64,000 nt of DNA from Hymenobacter ginkgonis (lineage in GTDB: Bacteria; Bacteroidota; Bacteroidia; Cytophagales; Hymenobacteraceae): positions 868,001 to 932,000 of the forward strand of contig NZ_WQKZ01000003.1 of assembly GCF_009755225.1 (NCBI RefSeq). The letters run 5' to 3'. A model generated the notes under the pieces. It saw nothing but the letters and a program-made list of their open reading frames with translations, was not told the DNA's origin and searched no databases. Both the position numbers and the translations under genes were made by a program. This document shows positions 24,544 to 34,988 of the stretch, in pieces. Positions within the stretch are counted from its first letter, which is position 1, and every line of letters begins with the position of its first letter.

Positions 24544-25734
24544 CTACGCCAATGGGCGCAAAGATTCAATTTGGGCTGCAAAGTACGCCATTTTTTCCGG
24601 GTGTTTCACCATAAGGCGTTCATAAACTGCGATGGCGCGCTCATTTTTCCCTTGCCGCGCCAAAATGCGCGCCAGATTTTCGGAAGCTAGCTCCGGCTCG
24701 GGGCGGGTGCTGCGCACGGACAAGTCGGCCTGAGTGCCCGTGTCGGGCATGGCGGGGGTAGGCATGGCCCGGCGGCGCGAAGCAGTAGGGGCACGCTGTA
24801 AGAAGCTATTAATCAGGTCCAGCGGGTTCACTTTAGGCAGTGGGACAGGCTGGTGTGTCGTGAGGTGGTCAAGCAACAGCGCGTCCGGCGCAAAGAACTC
24901 GCCAGCAGGGGGTAGGGTAGCACTGGGCAAAATAGGGTCAAGCTTCTCTTCACTGCCCTCACCGCCCCTGACTAGGCAAAATCCCAGGCGGCTACCCTCG
25001 CTGGGTGCATAGCCAACGTCGGCTACGCCGCTAAATACCGGCAGCAAGGGGGTAGCGGCCGTGGCCAGCGCTGGGGTAGCAGGCGCGGCTTCCTCTAATT
25101 CTGGTAGGCGGTAAGCCATAATTTCGGCCGGCTCCTGAGCAGCCAAGCCAAACTCACGCCGTGCCGTTTCGGCCTCGGCCGGTGGGCGAATGGGAGGTGC
25201 CTGAACTGGTAGCTCTTCCTCCACGAGGGGGGTAGGAGCAGGCGGCTCTTGCTCTGCAAGGGGGGGAGAAACCGGTAGCTCTTCCTCGGGTTCAGCCAAG
25301 CCAATTATTTGGTCAGGCTTGTCTTCTAGCTGAGCAACTGATTGGCTTTCAATAGGTAGTCCTTGCTCAAGCGCAGTGTCGCTAGCAGTAGGTGCTACTT
25401 CAATTTCGGGGAGAACTTGTGGTTCAGCCGGGGGGGTAGGCGCCAGCGTTAGGGGCGCCAATTCGGGTAGGGTCTCTTCGACTACCACTGCGGCTACGGG
25501 CGCCGGCGTTTCAATAAGCTGGCGCAGCTGTGCGCGGTCGGCTGCATAGGTCGCGGCGCGGCGCAAGCGCTGGGCAGCCAGCATAGAACCTTGGTCGTGG
25601 GCAGCTTTGGCCAGCAGTAGGTGGGCTGTTTGGCAGTACGGAAAGGCTTGGGCTAGCTCTTCCAGCGCGCGCACGTCGGGCCCAGTGAGGGCGGCAGGGT
25701 GGGCGAGGAGGTGAAGCAGCGAAGCGCGAGTCAT
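24544..25734 (-). CDS. TPR-like protein with a long Pro/Glu-rich linker, function unknown
   Basis: A 396-residue protein. The N-terminal part (1-75, LEELAQAFPYCQTAHLLLAK) and the C-terminal part (about 345-396, ENLARILARQGKNERAIAVY) look like TPR-type helical hairpins. Between them lies a disordered linker rich in Pro, Glu and Ala, with near-repeats such as EEELPV and PPLAEQEPP. No signal peptide is seen. Similar genes sit between lptE and secG in other Bacteroidota, so a role tied to envelope biogenesis is plausible but unproven. Confidence 0.7.
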   Translation of the reverse strand: MTRASLLHLLAHPAALTGPDVRALEELAQAFPYCQTAHLLLAKAAHDQGSMLAAQRLRRAATYAADRAQLRQLIETPAPVAAVVVEETLPELAPLTLAPTPPAEPQVLPEIEVAPTASDTALEQGLPIESQSVAQLEDKPDQIIGLAEPEEELPVSPPLAEQEPPAPTPLVEEELPVQAPPIRPPAEAETARREFGLAAQEPAEIMAYRLPELEEAAPATPALATAATPLLPVFSGVADVGYAPSEGSRLGFCLVRGGEGSEEKLDPILPSATLPPAGEFFAPDALLLDHLTTHQPVPLPKVNPLDLINSFLQRAPTASRRRAMPTPAMPDTGTQADLSVRSTRPEPELASENLARILARQGKNERAIAVYERLMVKHPEKMAYFAAQIESLRPLA

Positions 25735-25844
25735 GCGAGGGGTGAGCCGAGAAAATGAGTAAGAGGAAGGGCCGTAGTTGAACCGGCAACATTACAACCG
25801 AAGCAGCAAACGCGGGTAGCAGCTCGCCAGCAATCAACCGCCAA

Positions 25845-26384
25845 CTACCAGTTGGCCACCGACTTGTTAAACATGTCGGTGATGATGTTACGCGTGATTT
25901 CGCGCACCGAAGTCAGGTCATTGTTCACCGCCGCGATGTCTTGCGTAGAGGCAAAGTCGCGCTGGCTCTGAAAGGTCTGCTCGAAATCCTGCTTGGTATC
26001 CTTCGTATTCGTGAAACGCAACTGCACCTGAATGGTGAGCCGGTTGGCGCCCGCCGTGGGCAGCGTACCAGCCTGCTGAATAGCGGCCGGAGCAAAGTCA
26101 TACGCCGCCACGGTGCCCTCAAACTGCAGGTCGCCGTCGCGAGGCACTAGCTTCAGCGTGGTATTGCGCTGAAAGTAGTCCTTAATATCCTCCGTAAAGC
26201 GCTGCGACAAGTAAGCCGGTGCGTTGGGGGCACTATTTTGAAACGTCTGAATGGAAAACGTCTTTACCGTCGGGTCGATGTTCGTGCCATTAAACGAATA
26301 GATTCCGCAGCCGCCGCAGAGCAGCAGCACCGGCAATAGCGCCAGCAGCCACGCACGCGACAGGTTAGGCCGATTCCAAGTCAT
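25845..26384 (-). CDS. lptE: LptE-family lipoprotein (LPS transport)
   Basis: LptE plugs the LptD barrel and helps insert LPS into the outer membrane. The 179-residue protein has a hydrophobic signal and lipobox (LLLCGGC, about 20-26), then CGIYSFNGTNIDPTVKTFSI, typical of the Bacteroidota LptE family, and ends in a long helix (about 148-178). The 5' end overlaps the 3' end of the upstream sigma-54 activator gene by 20 nt, so the two are co-transcribed. LptD is not in the window. Confidence 0.9.
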   Translation of the reverse strand: MTWNRPNLSRAWLLALLPVLLLCGGCGIYSFNGTNIDPTVKTFSIQTFQNSAPNAPAYLSQRFTEDIKDYFQRNTTLKLVPRDGDLQFEGTVAAYDFAPAAIQQAGTLPTAGANRLTIQVQLRFTNTKDTKQDFEQTFQSQRDFASTQDIAAVNNDLTSVREITRNIITDMFNKSVANW

Positions 26385-27693
26385 ATTGCTTAAGCTTGCG
26401 GTAGAGGGTGCGTTCTGAGATGCCCAGGTCCTGGGCGGCGTACTTGCGCTTGTTGTGGTGCTTTTTCAAAGCCTTGAGAATCATCTCCTTCTCAATAGCG
26501 TCGAGCGAAAGGGTTTCCTCTTCTGTTTCGTGCGATATGTCCTCCGTCTGGATGGCATCGTCGTCTTCGTCGTAAGTGGTCGCCTGCGACACGTCCACGC
26601 GCAGCGGCGCCGTTGCGGCGGGCGGCAGGTAGTAGTTGCTCTCGGCTGGGCCCTCGGGGTTGGGGTAGGGCGATGCCTCGTTAAGGTTATTGAACAGGTG
26701 GCTGTTCTGGCGCAGCACTTCCTGGGCGTCGGCGGGGCGCGGGTTGCTGCTACCCCCAGCAAGTTCCAGTACCACTTTTTTGAGGTCGGTCATGTCGCGC
26801 CGCATGTCGAAAAGCAGGCGATACAGGATGTCGCGCTCCGAGTACGAGCCAAAGCCCCCGTTGGCATCGGCGCCGCCTGGCAGCACCATAGGCAGCGAGG
26901 TTTGGGCCGCGGGCAAGTACGTGGCGAGGCGCGTAGCATCCACCTCGCGCTCTAGCTCAAGCACCGAAATCTGCTCGGCTAAGTTCTTAAGCTGCCGAAT
27001 ATTACCGGGAAACCGAAAGCGTGTTAGCAGCCGCACCGCGTCGGGCGTCAGCGAAATGGGCTTTACCCGGTGCTTCTCCGAAAAATCGGCCGTGAACTTG
27101 CGGAACAGCAGGTATATATCGTCTCCACGCTCGCGCAGCGGTGGCACCGTGATGGGCACCGTGTTGAGGCGGTAGTAGAGGTCTTCGCGAAATTTGCCGG
27201 CCTGCACGCGGTCGAGCAAATTCACGTTGGTAGCTGCCACTACCCGCACGTCGGTTTTCTGTACCTTGCTGCTACCCACCCGAATAAACTCGCCGTTTTC
27301 GAGTACACGCAGCAGGCGTGCTTGGGTGCCAAGCGGCATTTCGGCAATCTCATCCAGAAAAATGGTGCCGCCGTCCGTCACTTCAAAGTAGCCTTTGCGT
27401 GCCTCGTTGGCGCCAGTAAACGCACCTTTTTCGTGCCCAAATAGCTCCGAATCAATTGTGCCCTCGGGGATGGCGCCGCAGTTGATGGCAATGAACTGCC
27501 CGTGCTTACGCGGAGAGAGCGCGTGGATAATTTTGGAAAACGATTCCTTACCCGACCCACTTTCGCCCGTGATAAGCACGGTCATGTCAGTCGGGGCCAC
27601 TTGCGTAGCCACCTGAATAGCGTAGTTCAGCGTCGGCGCATTGCCGATGATGCCAAACCGTTGCTTAATGCTTTGAATTTCTTGATTTGTCAA
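26365..27693 (-). CDS. Sigma-54-dependent activator without a receiver domain
   Basis: A 442-residue enhancer-binding protein. The AAA+ domain has Walker A GESGSGKESFSK (about 43-54), GAFTGA (about 91-96, the loop that contacts sigma-54), and Walker B GGTIFLDEIAEM (about 108-119). The C-terminal HTH is Fis-like (KKHHNKRKYAAQDLGISERT, about 415-434). There is no N-terminal receiver or GAF domain, so control is probably at expression or by partner binding. It overlaps lptE by 20 nt and follows miaB. The targets are unknown. Confidence 0.93.
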   Translation of the reverse strand: MTNQEIQSIKQRFGIIGNAPTLNYAIQVATQVAPTDMTVLITGESGSGKESFSKIIHALSPRKHGQFIAINCGAIPEGTIDSELFGHEKGAFTGANEARKGYFEVTDGGTIFLDEIAEMPLGTQARLLRVLENGEFIRVGSSKVQKTDVRVVAATNVNLLDRVQAGKFREDLYYRLNTVPITVPPLRERGDDIYLLFRKFTADFSEKHRVKPISLTPDAVRLLTRFRFPGNIRQLKNLAEQISVLELEREVDATRLATYLPAAQTSLPMVLPGGADANGGFGSYSERDILYRLLFDMRRDMTDLKKVVLELAGGSSNPRPADAQEVLRQNSHLFNNLNEASPYPNPEGPAESNYYLPPAATAPLRVDVSQATTYDEDDDAIQTEDISHETEEETLSLDAIEKEMILKALKKHHNKRKYAAQDLGISERTLYRKLKQYDLESA

Positions 27694-27802
27694 TTTCTGA
27701 GTTCTGCTTGCAGAGGCGCCTCAAGGCGCCTTGACATGGAACGATAGCGTACGAATTTGGTAAGCATCAGTCGTTCAACGAGAGACGTAAAATTCGGGCT
27801 TT

Positions 27803-29239
<1,437 letters not shown>

Positions 29240-29277
29240 AGCAGACGGAGCACCCTGGCCAGGTGCAGGGCAGATAG

Positions 29278-29285
29278 CAAAGATA
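29278..29285 (-). promoter_or_regulatory. -7 promoter element of miaB
   Basis: The minus strand reads TATCTTTG, a full TAnnTTTG match, about 39 nt before the miaB start. A -33 box is not obvious. Confidence 0.45.
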
Positions 29286-29314
29286 CGAAATAGGGCCGGT
29301 AAATGACAGAATGG

Positions 29315-29365
29315 CAGCATCAGGGAGCAGCAAACAGTTCTCCTGCTCACTGCTCCCTGATGCTG
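29315..29365. terminator. 16-bp perfect inverted repeat overlapping the pabB 3' end
   Basis: CAGCATCAGGGAGCAG (29315-29330) and CTGCTCCCTGATGCTG (29350-29365) are exact reverse complements. The right arm is the last coding part of pabB, which ends at 29347, so one arm of the hairpin encodes protein. It separates pabB from miaB. Confidence 0.7.
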
Positions 29366-30630
29366 GTGTGGAGTGCTTGCAGCACCCCTTGCGCCTTCAG
29401 CAGGCATTCGGCGTACTCCTGGACGGGCACCGAGTCGTAGGTGATGGCCGAGCCAACTTGCAGGCTTAGGTAGCCGGTGTCGGCGCGGTATTGGAGGCTG
29501 CGAATCACCACGTTAAACTCAAACTCGCGGTCGGGCCAGGCGTAGCCAAAGCAGCCGCTGTATAGGCCGCGGCGGCTGTTTTCATAGCGCTCGATGAGCT
29601 GCATGGCGCGGATTTTAGGCGCGCCGGTCATCGAACCCATGGGGAAGGTAGCGCGCAAAATAGCGGCCAAATCCACGTCTGGCCGCAGCTCAGCCTCAAC
29701 GGTCGAAATTAGTTGCCAGACGTGCTTAAAGCCGTACGTACCAAATAATTCGGGCACTTGCACCGTGCCGGGGATGGCAATGCGGGCTAGGTCGTTGCGC
29801 ACGAGGTCTACTATCATCAAGTTTTCGGCGCGCTCTTTCTCGTCGTGCAGCAGGGCCAGGCGCTGCTGCTCGTCTAGGGTGGGGGTAGGGCCGCGCTGCC
29901 GGGTGCCTTTAATGGGTTGCGAAACGATAACCGACTCGTGATGCGCCAAAAACAATTCGGGGGAAGCGCAGAGCAAGTAATGGTCGTGGTGGCGCAAAAA
30001 GCCCGCATATGGTGCTGGCGAGGCCGCATTGAGCCGCCAAAACGTGGCTACTGGGTCCAGCGTCACCTGCTCGGCGTAAAATTCCTGGCACAAATTCAAC
30101 TCGTACACTTCCCCGTTCAAAATATCTTCGCGCACGTCCTCAACGGCCTGCAAGTACTCGGCACGGGGCATGCGCGCCAGCAGCGGCGGCACGGTGGGTG
30201 GGGCCACGCTGGGGGGCACTCTGGTAGCCAAGATGGCGGGCAGCACGCCTACGGTGGCTCCGTGAATTTCCAGGGTGTCGGAGCGCCAGTACAGCCACGT
30301 TTCAGGCAAAAAAAAGTGTAATGCTGGCCAATCTAACCCCGAAAAATTGCGACTGCCCAGGGCTTCAATCTCATTTTTAACGTCGTAAGTAACGAAACCG
30401 CAGCGCGGTGCCCCTAGCGGGGGCTGGCGCAAATAGGGGGGTAGAGCGGCTAAATCAGCCGGTGCAGCCGCAGCGGCAGGAGCTACGGCCAGCAGCCGGG
30501 CAAAGGCGCCGGGCGCCGATTGCTGCAAGTCATTATGCTCAAAATAAGCACAATGCACAAAGCTCGCCGCCCACTGCAAGGCGCGAGCACGGAAATCGGC
30601 AGGCAGGTCGGCGAGCAGAATGGTTTGCAT
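29347..30630 (-). CDS. pabB: Chorismate-binding aminodeoxychorismate synthase component I
   Basis: PabB aminates chorismate on the way to p-aminobenzoate and folate. The start [16 protein letters not shown] (30630) lies 14 nt after the stop of the upstream TPR gene and is better than longer starts inside that gene. The 427-residue protein carries chorismate-enzyme motifs: [15 protein letters not shown] (about 174-188), [10 protein letters not shown] (about 232-241), [38 protein letters not shown] and VGSAITYDS. The related anthranilate synthase chain TrpE is an alternative; absence of trp neighbours and the motif set favour PabB. Confidence 0.88.
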   Translation of the reverse strand: MQTILLADLPADFRARALQWAASFVHCAYFEHNDLQQSAPGAFARLLAVAPAAAAAPADLAALPPYLRQPPLGAPRCGFVTYDVKNEIEALGSRNFSGLDWPALHFFLPETWLYWRSDTLEIHGATVGVLPAILATRVPPSVAPPTVPPLLARMPRAEYLQAVEDVREDILNGEVYELNLCQEFYAEQVTLDPVATFWRLNAASPAPYAGFLRHHDHYLLCASPELFLAHHESVIVSQPIKGTRQRGPTPTLDEQQRLALLHDEKERAENLMIVDLVRNDLARIAIPGTVQVPELFGTYGFKHVWQLISTVEAELRPDVDLAAILRATFPMGSMTGAPKIRAMQLIERYENSRRGLYSGCFGYAWPDREFEFNVVIRSLQYRADTGYLSLQVGSAITYDSVPVQEYAECLLKAQGVLQALHTSIREQ

Positions 30631-30643
30631 AAGCAGTTTGGGC

Positions 30644-32209
30644 TTACAACTCGCGTAAGGCCAGTTTAGCCTTCTGGTCAGTGCTGTTTTTATACTCGTG
30701 CTTGGGGTAGGCGAGGGCCTGTTCGAAGTAAGTTTTGGCCGCTGCCCGCTGCCCAGCTGTTTGCGCCAGGTAGCCAAGCTGCAAAGCTGCCTGGGGCGCA
30801 AAGTAGTAGGGCGGCCGGCCCAGCGCCGCCGCTAGCCGCACGGTGCGTAGGTAGTCGAGGCGCGCCGAATCGGTGCGCAGGAGGCCCTGCCACACGCGCG
30901 CCCGGCGGTAGAGCAACTCTAGCTGCTCGCGAGTAGGCGTGGAAGACGAAGGTTCGAATTTGTGCAACGTGCTCAGCGCAAGCTGGTAATAACCGCCATC
31001 CGTTTGAAAACGGGCGCGGGTTAGGGTAAGATTGAGGGGTAGGGCGTCGTGGTAAAAGCGCTGGGCATAGATGTCTTCCTCCAATATTAAAGGGCCCGCC
31101 AGGTTAATTTGCTGGCGGTAGCGCTCTACGGTAGCCGCCGGCTGCCCACTTAGCCACGCCACCAAGTACAATTTAAACGCCGCATCCTTGCGGTAGTGCT
31201 GGCCACGGTACTCGCGCAAAAACTGCTGGTTCTCAGCTTCCGAACCGCGGTAGTCGCCCTGGTAGAGAAGCAGGTCGGCGGCCATGTGGTGGAGATAGGC
31301 CACCGGCAGGTAGGCGGGGCCAGTGGGCCGGGCGCGGTAGGCAGCCAGGGCATCGTCGGTGTGGTGCTGGCGCTTGTTGAGGCTGATAACCAAGTAACTA
31401 AATAATAGGTTGTCGGGCTGCTCATGGCGCAGGCTTTCCATAAGGGCCACCGCATCGGCGGGGCGCTTGTAGTAGGTTTCCTGGATGAGGGCCAGCACAA
31501 TCCGGCTCTCGGTTTGGAAGTCATGGGGGCGGGTAGCGGCCAGCGTTAGGTTTTGCAGCCCTTCTTCTACACTGCTATTTAGGCCCAGTATTTTCAGCAG
31601 CCAGTGATAACCTTCAGGCAGCGAGCCAATACCAAACTGGCACATCCCCAGGCTTTTGCGCAGAGGTATAAAGCTGGGGTAGCGGTAGGCGGCCGTTTGC
31701 AACAAGCCCACCGTCTGGCGCAGATTCCAGGCTCCCCTTAGCTCATGGTTGAACACCAATTGACTTACCGCTTGGTGCAGGCGAATTTCGGCCTGGGTAT
31801 AGTCGCGTACCGCGCTGGCAGGTATTTTCTCCAGCATGGCCAAGCGGGCATCCTGGGCCGCGATAGCGGCCTCGTAGCGGCCGGCATCTTGCGAAATCAT
31901 GAGTGCCACAAAGTCGGCACAGTCGGCCACGAGCAGGGTGCCGGGGGCACTGGCCGGCTCGGCTGCCAGCAACTGCCCAGCCGCCGGAATGCGCAGTTTC
32001 AGCACTTCAGCGTAGGCGCGGCGAGCACCAGGCGAGAGCACGGGCCCTACTGCCGCTTCGAGGGGGGTAGGCTGCGTAGGAAGTTCAGGCTGAAGTGCAC
32101 AATGGATTTCGCCAAGGCTCGCTGAGGTGCTCAATAGGCCTACTGCCACACTCAGCATCCCTCGGCGAACCCTTCTGCGTACCTCAGTGGAAACTTTCAG
32201 CACAATCAC
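30644..32209 (-). CDS. Secreted TPR-repeat-like protein, function unknown
   Basis: A 521-residue protein with a basic start and a hydrophobic stretch MLSVAVGLLSTSASLGE (18-34), read as a signal peptide; a start at 32158 is equally possible. The rest is mostly alpha-helical with repeated TPR-like hairpins (for example ALAAYRARPTGPAY, QLALSTLHKFEP, and AAAKTYFEQALAYPKHE near the end). It probably acts in the periplasm. The signal-peptide coding region sits on an imperfect palindrome (32108-32169). It is 13 nt upstream of pabB. No specific function can be assigned. Confidence 0.75.
   Translation of the reverse strand: MIVLKVSTEVRRRVRRGMLSVAVGLLSTSASLGEIHCALQPELPTQPTPLEAAVGPVLSPGARRAYAEVLKLRIPAAGQLLAAEPASAPGTLLVADCADFVALMISQDAGRYEAAIAAQDARLAMLEKIPASAVRDYTQAEIRLHQAVSQLVFNHELRGAWNLRQTVGLLQTAAYRYPSFIPLRKSLGMCQFGIGSLPEGYHWLLKILGLNSSVEEGLQNLTLAATRPHDFQTESRIVLALIQETYYKRPADAVALMESLRHEQPDNLLFSYLVISLNKRQHHTDDALAAYRARPTGPAYLPVAYLHHMAADLLLYQGDYRGSEAENQQFLREYRGQHYRKDAAFKLYLVAWLSGQPAATVERYRQQINLAGPLILEEDIYAQRFYHDALPLNLTLTRARFQTDGGYYQLALSTLHKFEPSSSTPTREQLELLYRRARVWQGLLRTDSARLDYLRTVRLAAALGRPPYYFAPQAALQLGYLAQTAGQRAAAKTYFEQALAYPKHEYKNSTDQKAKLALREL
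32108..32169. repeat. 62-nt imperfect palindrome within the signal-peptide region
   Basis: TTCGCC (32108-32113) pairs with GGCGAA (32164-32169), and further matches run inward to a centre at AGGCCT (32136-32141). As a result both strands encode similar peptides here (minus VGLLSTSASLGE, plus IGLLPHSASLGE). It may be a remnant of a REP-like element now used as coding sequence. Confidence 0.55.
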
Positions 32210-32240
32210 CTAAACAATTAGTAATAAAACGATTATACAA

Positions 32241-32270
32241 AAAAAGGAACGGCCTAAGCCGTTCCTTTTT
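32241..32270. terminator. Rho-independent terminator
   Basis: AAAAAGGAACGGC (32241-32253), loop CTAA, GCCGTTCCTTTTT (32258-32270). It can end the zinc-ribbon gene transcript on the minus strand. Confidence 0.92.
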
Positions 32271-32289
32271 CTTTACGCTACCGCGAAAA

Positions 32290-33063
32290 CTAGGCGTTTA
32301 CCGCGGCCCGGCCTTCTACATCAGCCAAGATGCGGCCGCAGTGCTCACACACGATAATTTTCTTGTGCGAGATAATGTCGGCCTGGCGCTGCGGGGGCAC
32401 CGTGTTGAAGCAGCCGCCGCAAGCATCGCGGCGCACTAGCACTACCGCCAGGCGGTTGCGCATGTTGCTGCGAATGCGGTCGTAGGCCGTCAACAGGCGG
32501 TCTTCCACGGGTTGGGTAGCGGTTTCACGCTCCGTAACCAGTGTTTTTTCCTCGGCTTCGTTTTCGGCCACAATAGTGTCGAGCTCGGCTTTCTTGGTGT
32601 CAAGGTCTTTGCGGCGCTCGTCGAGGCGCAAGCGGGTTACGTTGGCTTCGGTATTGCGTTGCTCAATCAGGTACTGAGCTTCCTTGATTTTTTTGTCCGA
32701 AATCTGAATCTCGAGGCGCTGCAGCTCCACTTCCTTGGCAATTGCTTCGTACTCGCGGTTGTTGCGTACGTTGGTTTGCTGCTCTTCGTAGCGCTTAATG
32801 AGGCCTTCAGCCTCTTTTGTAGCGGCCTTGCGCTGCTTAATTTGGTCTTGCAGACCGCTGATTTCTTCGTCGAAACGCTTGACGCGGGCTTCGTAGCCCG
32901 CAATTTCATCTTCGAGGTCGCGCACTTCCTCGGGCAGGTCGCCGCGCACGCGCCGAATCTCATCAAGCTGCGAGTCAATGCGTTGCAGGTTAAGCAAGGC
33001 TTCGAGCTTAATGGCAATGGGCGCGTCGGCCGGATTTACCACGGCGGCAGAGTTAGCAGTCAT
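32290..33063 (-). CDS. Coiled-coil protein with C4 zinc ribbon (DUF164-like)
   Basis: A 257-residue protein starting at MTANSAAVVNPADAP (33063). Residues about 20-190 are a long coiled coil (EVRDLEDEIAGYEARVKRFD, then EVELQRLEIQISDKKIKEA). The C-terminal domain has two CxxC pairs (CGGC and CEHC, about 209-240) typical of the DUF164 zinc ribbon. Homologues are widely paired with nif3, as here: its start overlaps the nif3 stop by 11 nt. Binding to nucleic acid or ribosomes has been suggested for the family, but the function remains open. Confidence 0.9.
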   Translation of the reverse strand: MTANSAAVVNPADAPIAIKLEALLNLQRIDSQLDEIRRVRGDLPEEVRDLEDEIAGYEARVKRFDEEISGLQDQIKQRKAATKEAEGLIKRYEEQQTNVRNNREYEAIAKEVELQRLEIQISDKKIKEAQYLIEQRNTEANVTRLRLDERRKDLDTKKAELDTIVAENEAEEKTLVTERETATQPVEDRLLTAYDRIRSNMRNRLAVVLVRRDACGGCFNTVPPQRQADIISHKKIIVCEHCGRILADVEGRAAVNA

Positions 33064-34174
33064 ACTGAACGGGATTCGTGGGGGTTTCTGCGAATAAGAC
33101 CGCAAAAGTACGACCGAACCTCGCCAGCAACAAATCGCGGAAGATTTCGCCCGTAAATTGCTCGCTCTCAAAGTGCCCTACGTCGCAGAGGAGCAGGCGG
33201 CCTTCGGGGGCGAAAAACTCGTGGTACTTCACGTCGGCCGTCACGTAGGCATCGGCGCCGGCCGCCACGGCCGCGCTGGTCAGAAAGCTGCCCGCCCCGC
33301 CGCAGAGCGCCACTTTTCTAATGTCTTTTTCAAACGTCGTGTGCCGCACCACGGGCACACCCAGCACCGCTTTGAGCAAGCTCCGAAACTCGGCAGGGGG
33401 TAGGGCCGTCGGCAGCTCGCCTACCATACCGGCGCCCACATCCTGGTGCTGGTTTTCGAGCTTAACCAGCTCATAGGCAACTTCTTCGTAGGGGTGCGCC
33501 TGGCGCAGTGCCGCCAGTACGCCCGCCTGCCGGTGCAGGGGTAGGAGCACTTCAAGCTTCACTTCAGGTACAATTTCCGGCTGATTTTCGGCGCCGATGG
33601 CTGGCTGCGTGCCCGCGCCCGGCGTAAATGTGCCGGTACCAGGCGCCTGAAAACTACAGTTAGCATAGTCCCCGACCTGGCCGGCGCCGGCCGCATACAT
33701 CGCTTGCAAAACGCGGTTGGCCACGCCCGCTGCTAGGTCTGCGGGGCGGTTGGGTACGTAGGTAGTGAGGCGGCCTAATGTGCCGGTTTTAGGGTCTAAA
33801 ATGCGCGTGTTAATCAGCCCCAGCTTTTCAGCCAGCTTCGCATTTACGCCCTGGCGCACGTTGTCGAGGTTGGTGTGGGCAGCGTAGATGGCCACATCGG
33901 CCTTGAGCGCGGCCATAATGGTTTGCTCCACTAAGCCTTTGCCGGTAAGGCGCTTAAGTGGCCGAAAAATAACGGGGTGGTGGCATAGTACTACGTTGCA
34001 GCCGCGGCGCACGGCCTCGGCTATCACGGCCGGCGTGCAATCAAGCGCAATCAGGACGCCGGTTATTTCGGCTGCGGGCAGGCCGCATTGCAGGCCGGCA
34101 TTGTCGTAGCTTTCTTGGTAAGCGAGGGGTGCGGCGGCTTCGACGAGGCGGGCAAGGTCTTGGACAGTAGGCAC
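33053..34174 (-). CDS. Nif3-like dinuclear metal protein (GTP cyclohydrolase I type 2 homologue)
   Basis: A 373-residue Nif3/YbgI family protein with the usual inserted middle domain (about 125-245). Metal-site motifs: LCHHPVIFRPLKRL (about 63-76), AAHTNLD (about 97-103) and, near the end, CDVGHFESE. The family forms hexameric rings with two metals per subunit; its role is still uncertain despite the GTP cyclohydrolase name. The 3' end contains the promoter for, and overlaps, the zinc-ribbon gene. Confidence 0.92.
   Translation of the reverse strand: MPTVQDLARLVEAAAPLAYQESYDNAGLQCGLPAAEITGVLIALDCTPAVIAEAVRRGCNVVLCHHPVIFRPLKRLTGKGLVEQTIMAALKADVAIYAAHTNLDNVRQGVNAKLAEKLGLINTRILDPKTGTLGRLTTYVPNRPADLAAGVANRVLQAMYAAGAGQVGDYANCSFQAPGTGTFTPGAGTQPAIGAENQPEIVPEVKLEVLLPLHRQAGVLAALRQAHPYEEVAYELVKLENQHQDVGAGMVGELPTALPPAEFRSLLKAVLGVPVVRHTTFEKDIRKVALCGGAGSFLTSAAVAAGADAYVTADVKYHEFFAPEGRLLLCDVGHFESEQFTGEIFRDLLLARFGRTFAVLFAETPTNPVQYDC
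33103..33134 (-). promoter_or_regulatory. Internal promoter for the zinc-ribbon gene
   Basis: On the minus strand TTTG (33134-33131), 20 nt, then TACTTTTG (33110-33103) match the consensus with the same spacing as the 17249 promoter. It lies inside the nif3 coding region, about 40 nt before the start at 33063. Confidence 0.7.
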
Positions 34175-34265
34175 GGGAGTGGAAAATAGCGCGAACTTGG
34201 CAGTTCGTGTTTAAAAGAAAAAAGAATACGGGCGTGGCCACAGACTACCGAAGGCCGCGCTGCTT

Positions 34266-34952
34266 TCACTTGAGCAGGCTGCCCAGTACTTCCACATAGC
34301 GAGCCACGTTTTCGGCTAGGTAGCGGCGTCGGTATTGCATGAGAAAGCGCGGATGGTCAAGCACTTCAACACGCTCGAATAAACCCAACTCTGCATTAAG
34401 CTTGGCGAGAAACTCGCCGTTGCGGCGGCCCAAGCTCACGGCTACATCGCGGCGCAAGTCAAGTTCTTTTACCTGCCGCGTGAGCGAGAGGCGCATGTCG
34501 GGCCAGAGGGCTTTGGTAACGGCCGACGAATCGTAGTAATTGTAGTTTTTGCCAGCATGGGTTAGCTCCAATGGGTAAATAGAGCTGAGAAAAAAGTGCT
34601 CGTAAAAGGCCGCCGGTCCGCCCAAGGCTTCAATAAACTTGTACACAAACTCGCTCGACAGCTCGCGCCGCTGCTTGGGCAAGTCGTGGGTAATGCCGCA
34701 AATAGTGGTGAGCGCTACGGGGTCGGTGAAGGCTACGCCCGTGCGGCCACCGCCAAACCGGCCGGGATTGATGCCGAAAATACCCACGCGCTGCGTGTCG
34801 GCGACGTAGTATTTCTGAGCAAATTGGGTGAGGATGGCCGCCACGGCCGGGTCTTGAAACGAGCCCCGTACTTCAACCGCGCCCGGCAGTGGGGCGGGGG
34901 GTAGGGGAAAAGACGAAAGCAGGTGCAGCAGGCGCGCAGCAAAGTTGGGCAT
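34266..34952 (-). CDS. SMUG2-like uracil-DNA glycosylase family protein
   Basis: A 228-residue protein of the uracil-DNA glycosylase superfamily. GIFGINPGRFGGGRTGVAFTD (about 57-77) is the motif-1 region, where the Asn-Pro-Gly stretch positions the water-activating or backbone groups. HPRFLMQYRR (about 199-208) is the C-terminal DNA-intercalating motif. This pattern matches the bacterial SMUG2-type group rather than UNG. It likely removes uracil or related damaged bases. It is divergent from lpxK, 36 nt between start codons. Confidence 0.82.
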   Translation of the reverse strand: MPNFAARLLHLLSSFPLPPAPLPGAVEVRGSFQDPAVAAILTQFAQKYYVADTQRVGIFGINPGRFGGGRTGVAFTDPVALTTICGITHDLPKQRRELSSEFVYKFIEALGGPAAFYEHFFLSSIYPLELTHAGKNYNYYDSSAVTKALWPDMRLSLTRQVKELDLRRDVAVSLGRRNGEFLAKLNAELGLFERVEVLDHPRFLMQYRRRYLAENVARYVEVLGSLLK

Positions 34953-34956
34953 ACTG

Positions 34957-34984
34957 CAAAGGTGGCGCCCGCACCCGACCTTTG
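34957..34984. promoter_or_regulatory. Divergent promoter pair between the glycosylase gene and lpxK
   Basis: The minus strand carries CACCTTTG and the plus strand GACCTTTG, each ending exactly 4 nt before its ATG (34952 and 34989). The elements match the AnnTTTG part of the -7 box. With so little space, transcripts would be leaderless or nearly so. A similar arrangement is seen at 47755-47762. Confidence 0.45.
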
Positions 34985-34988
34985 CCCC

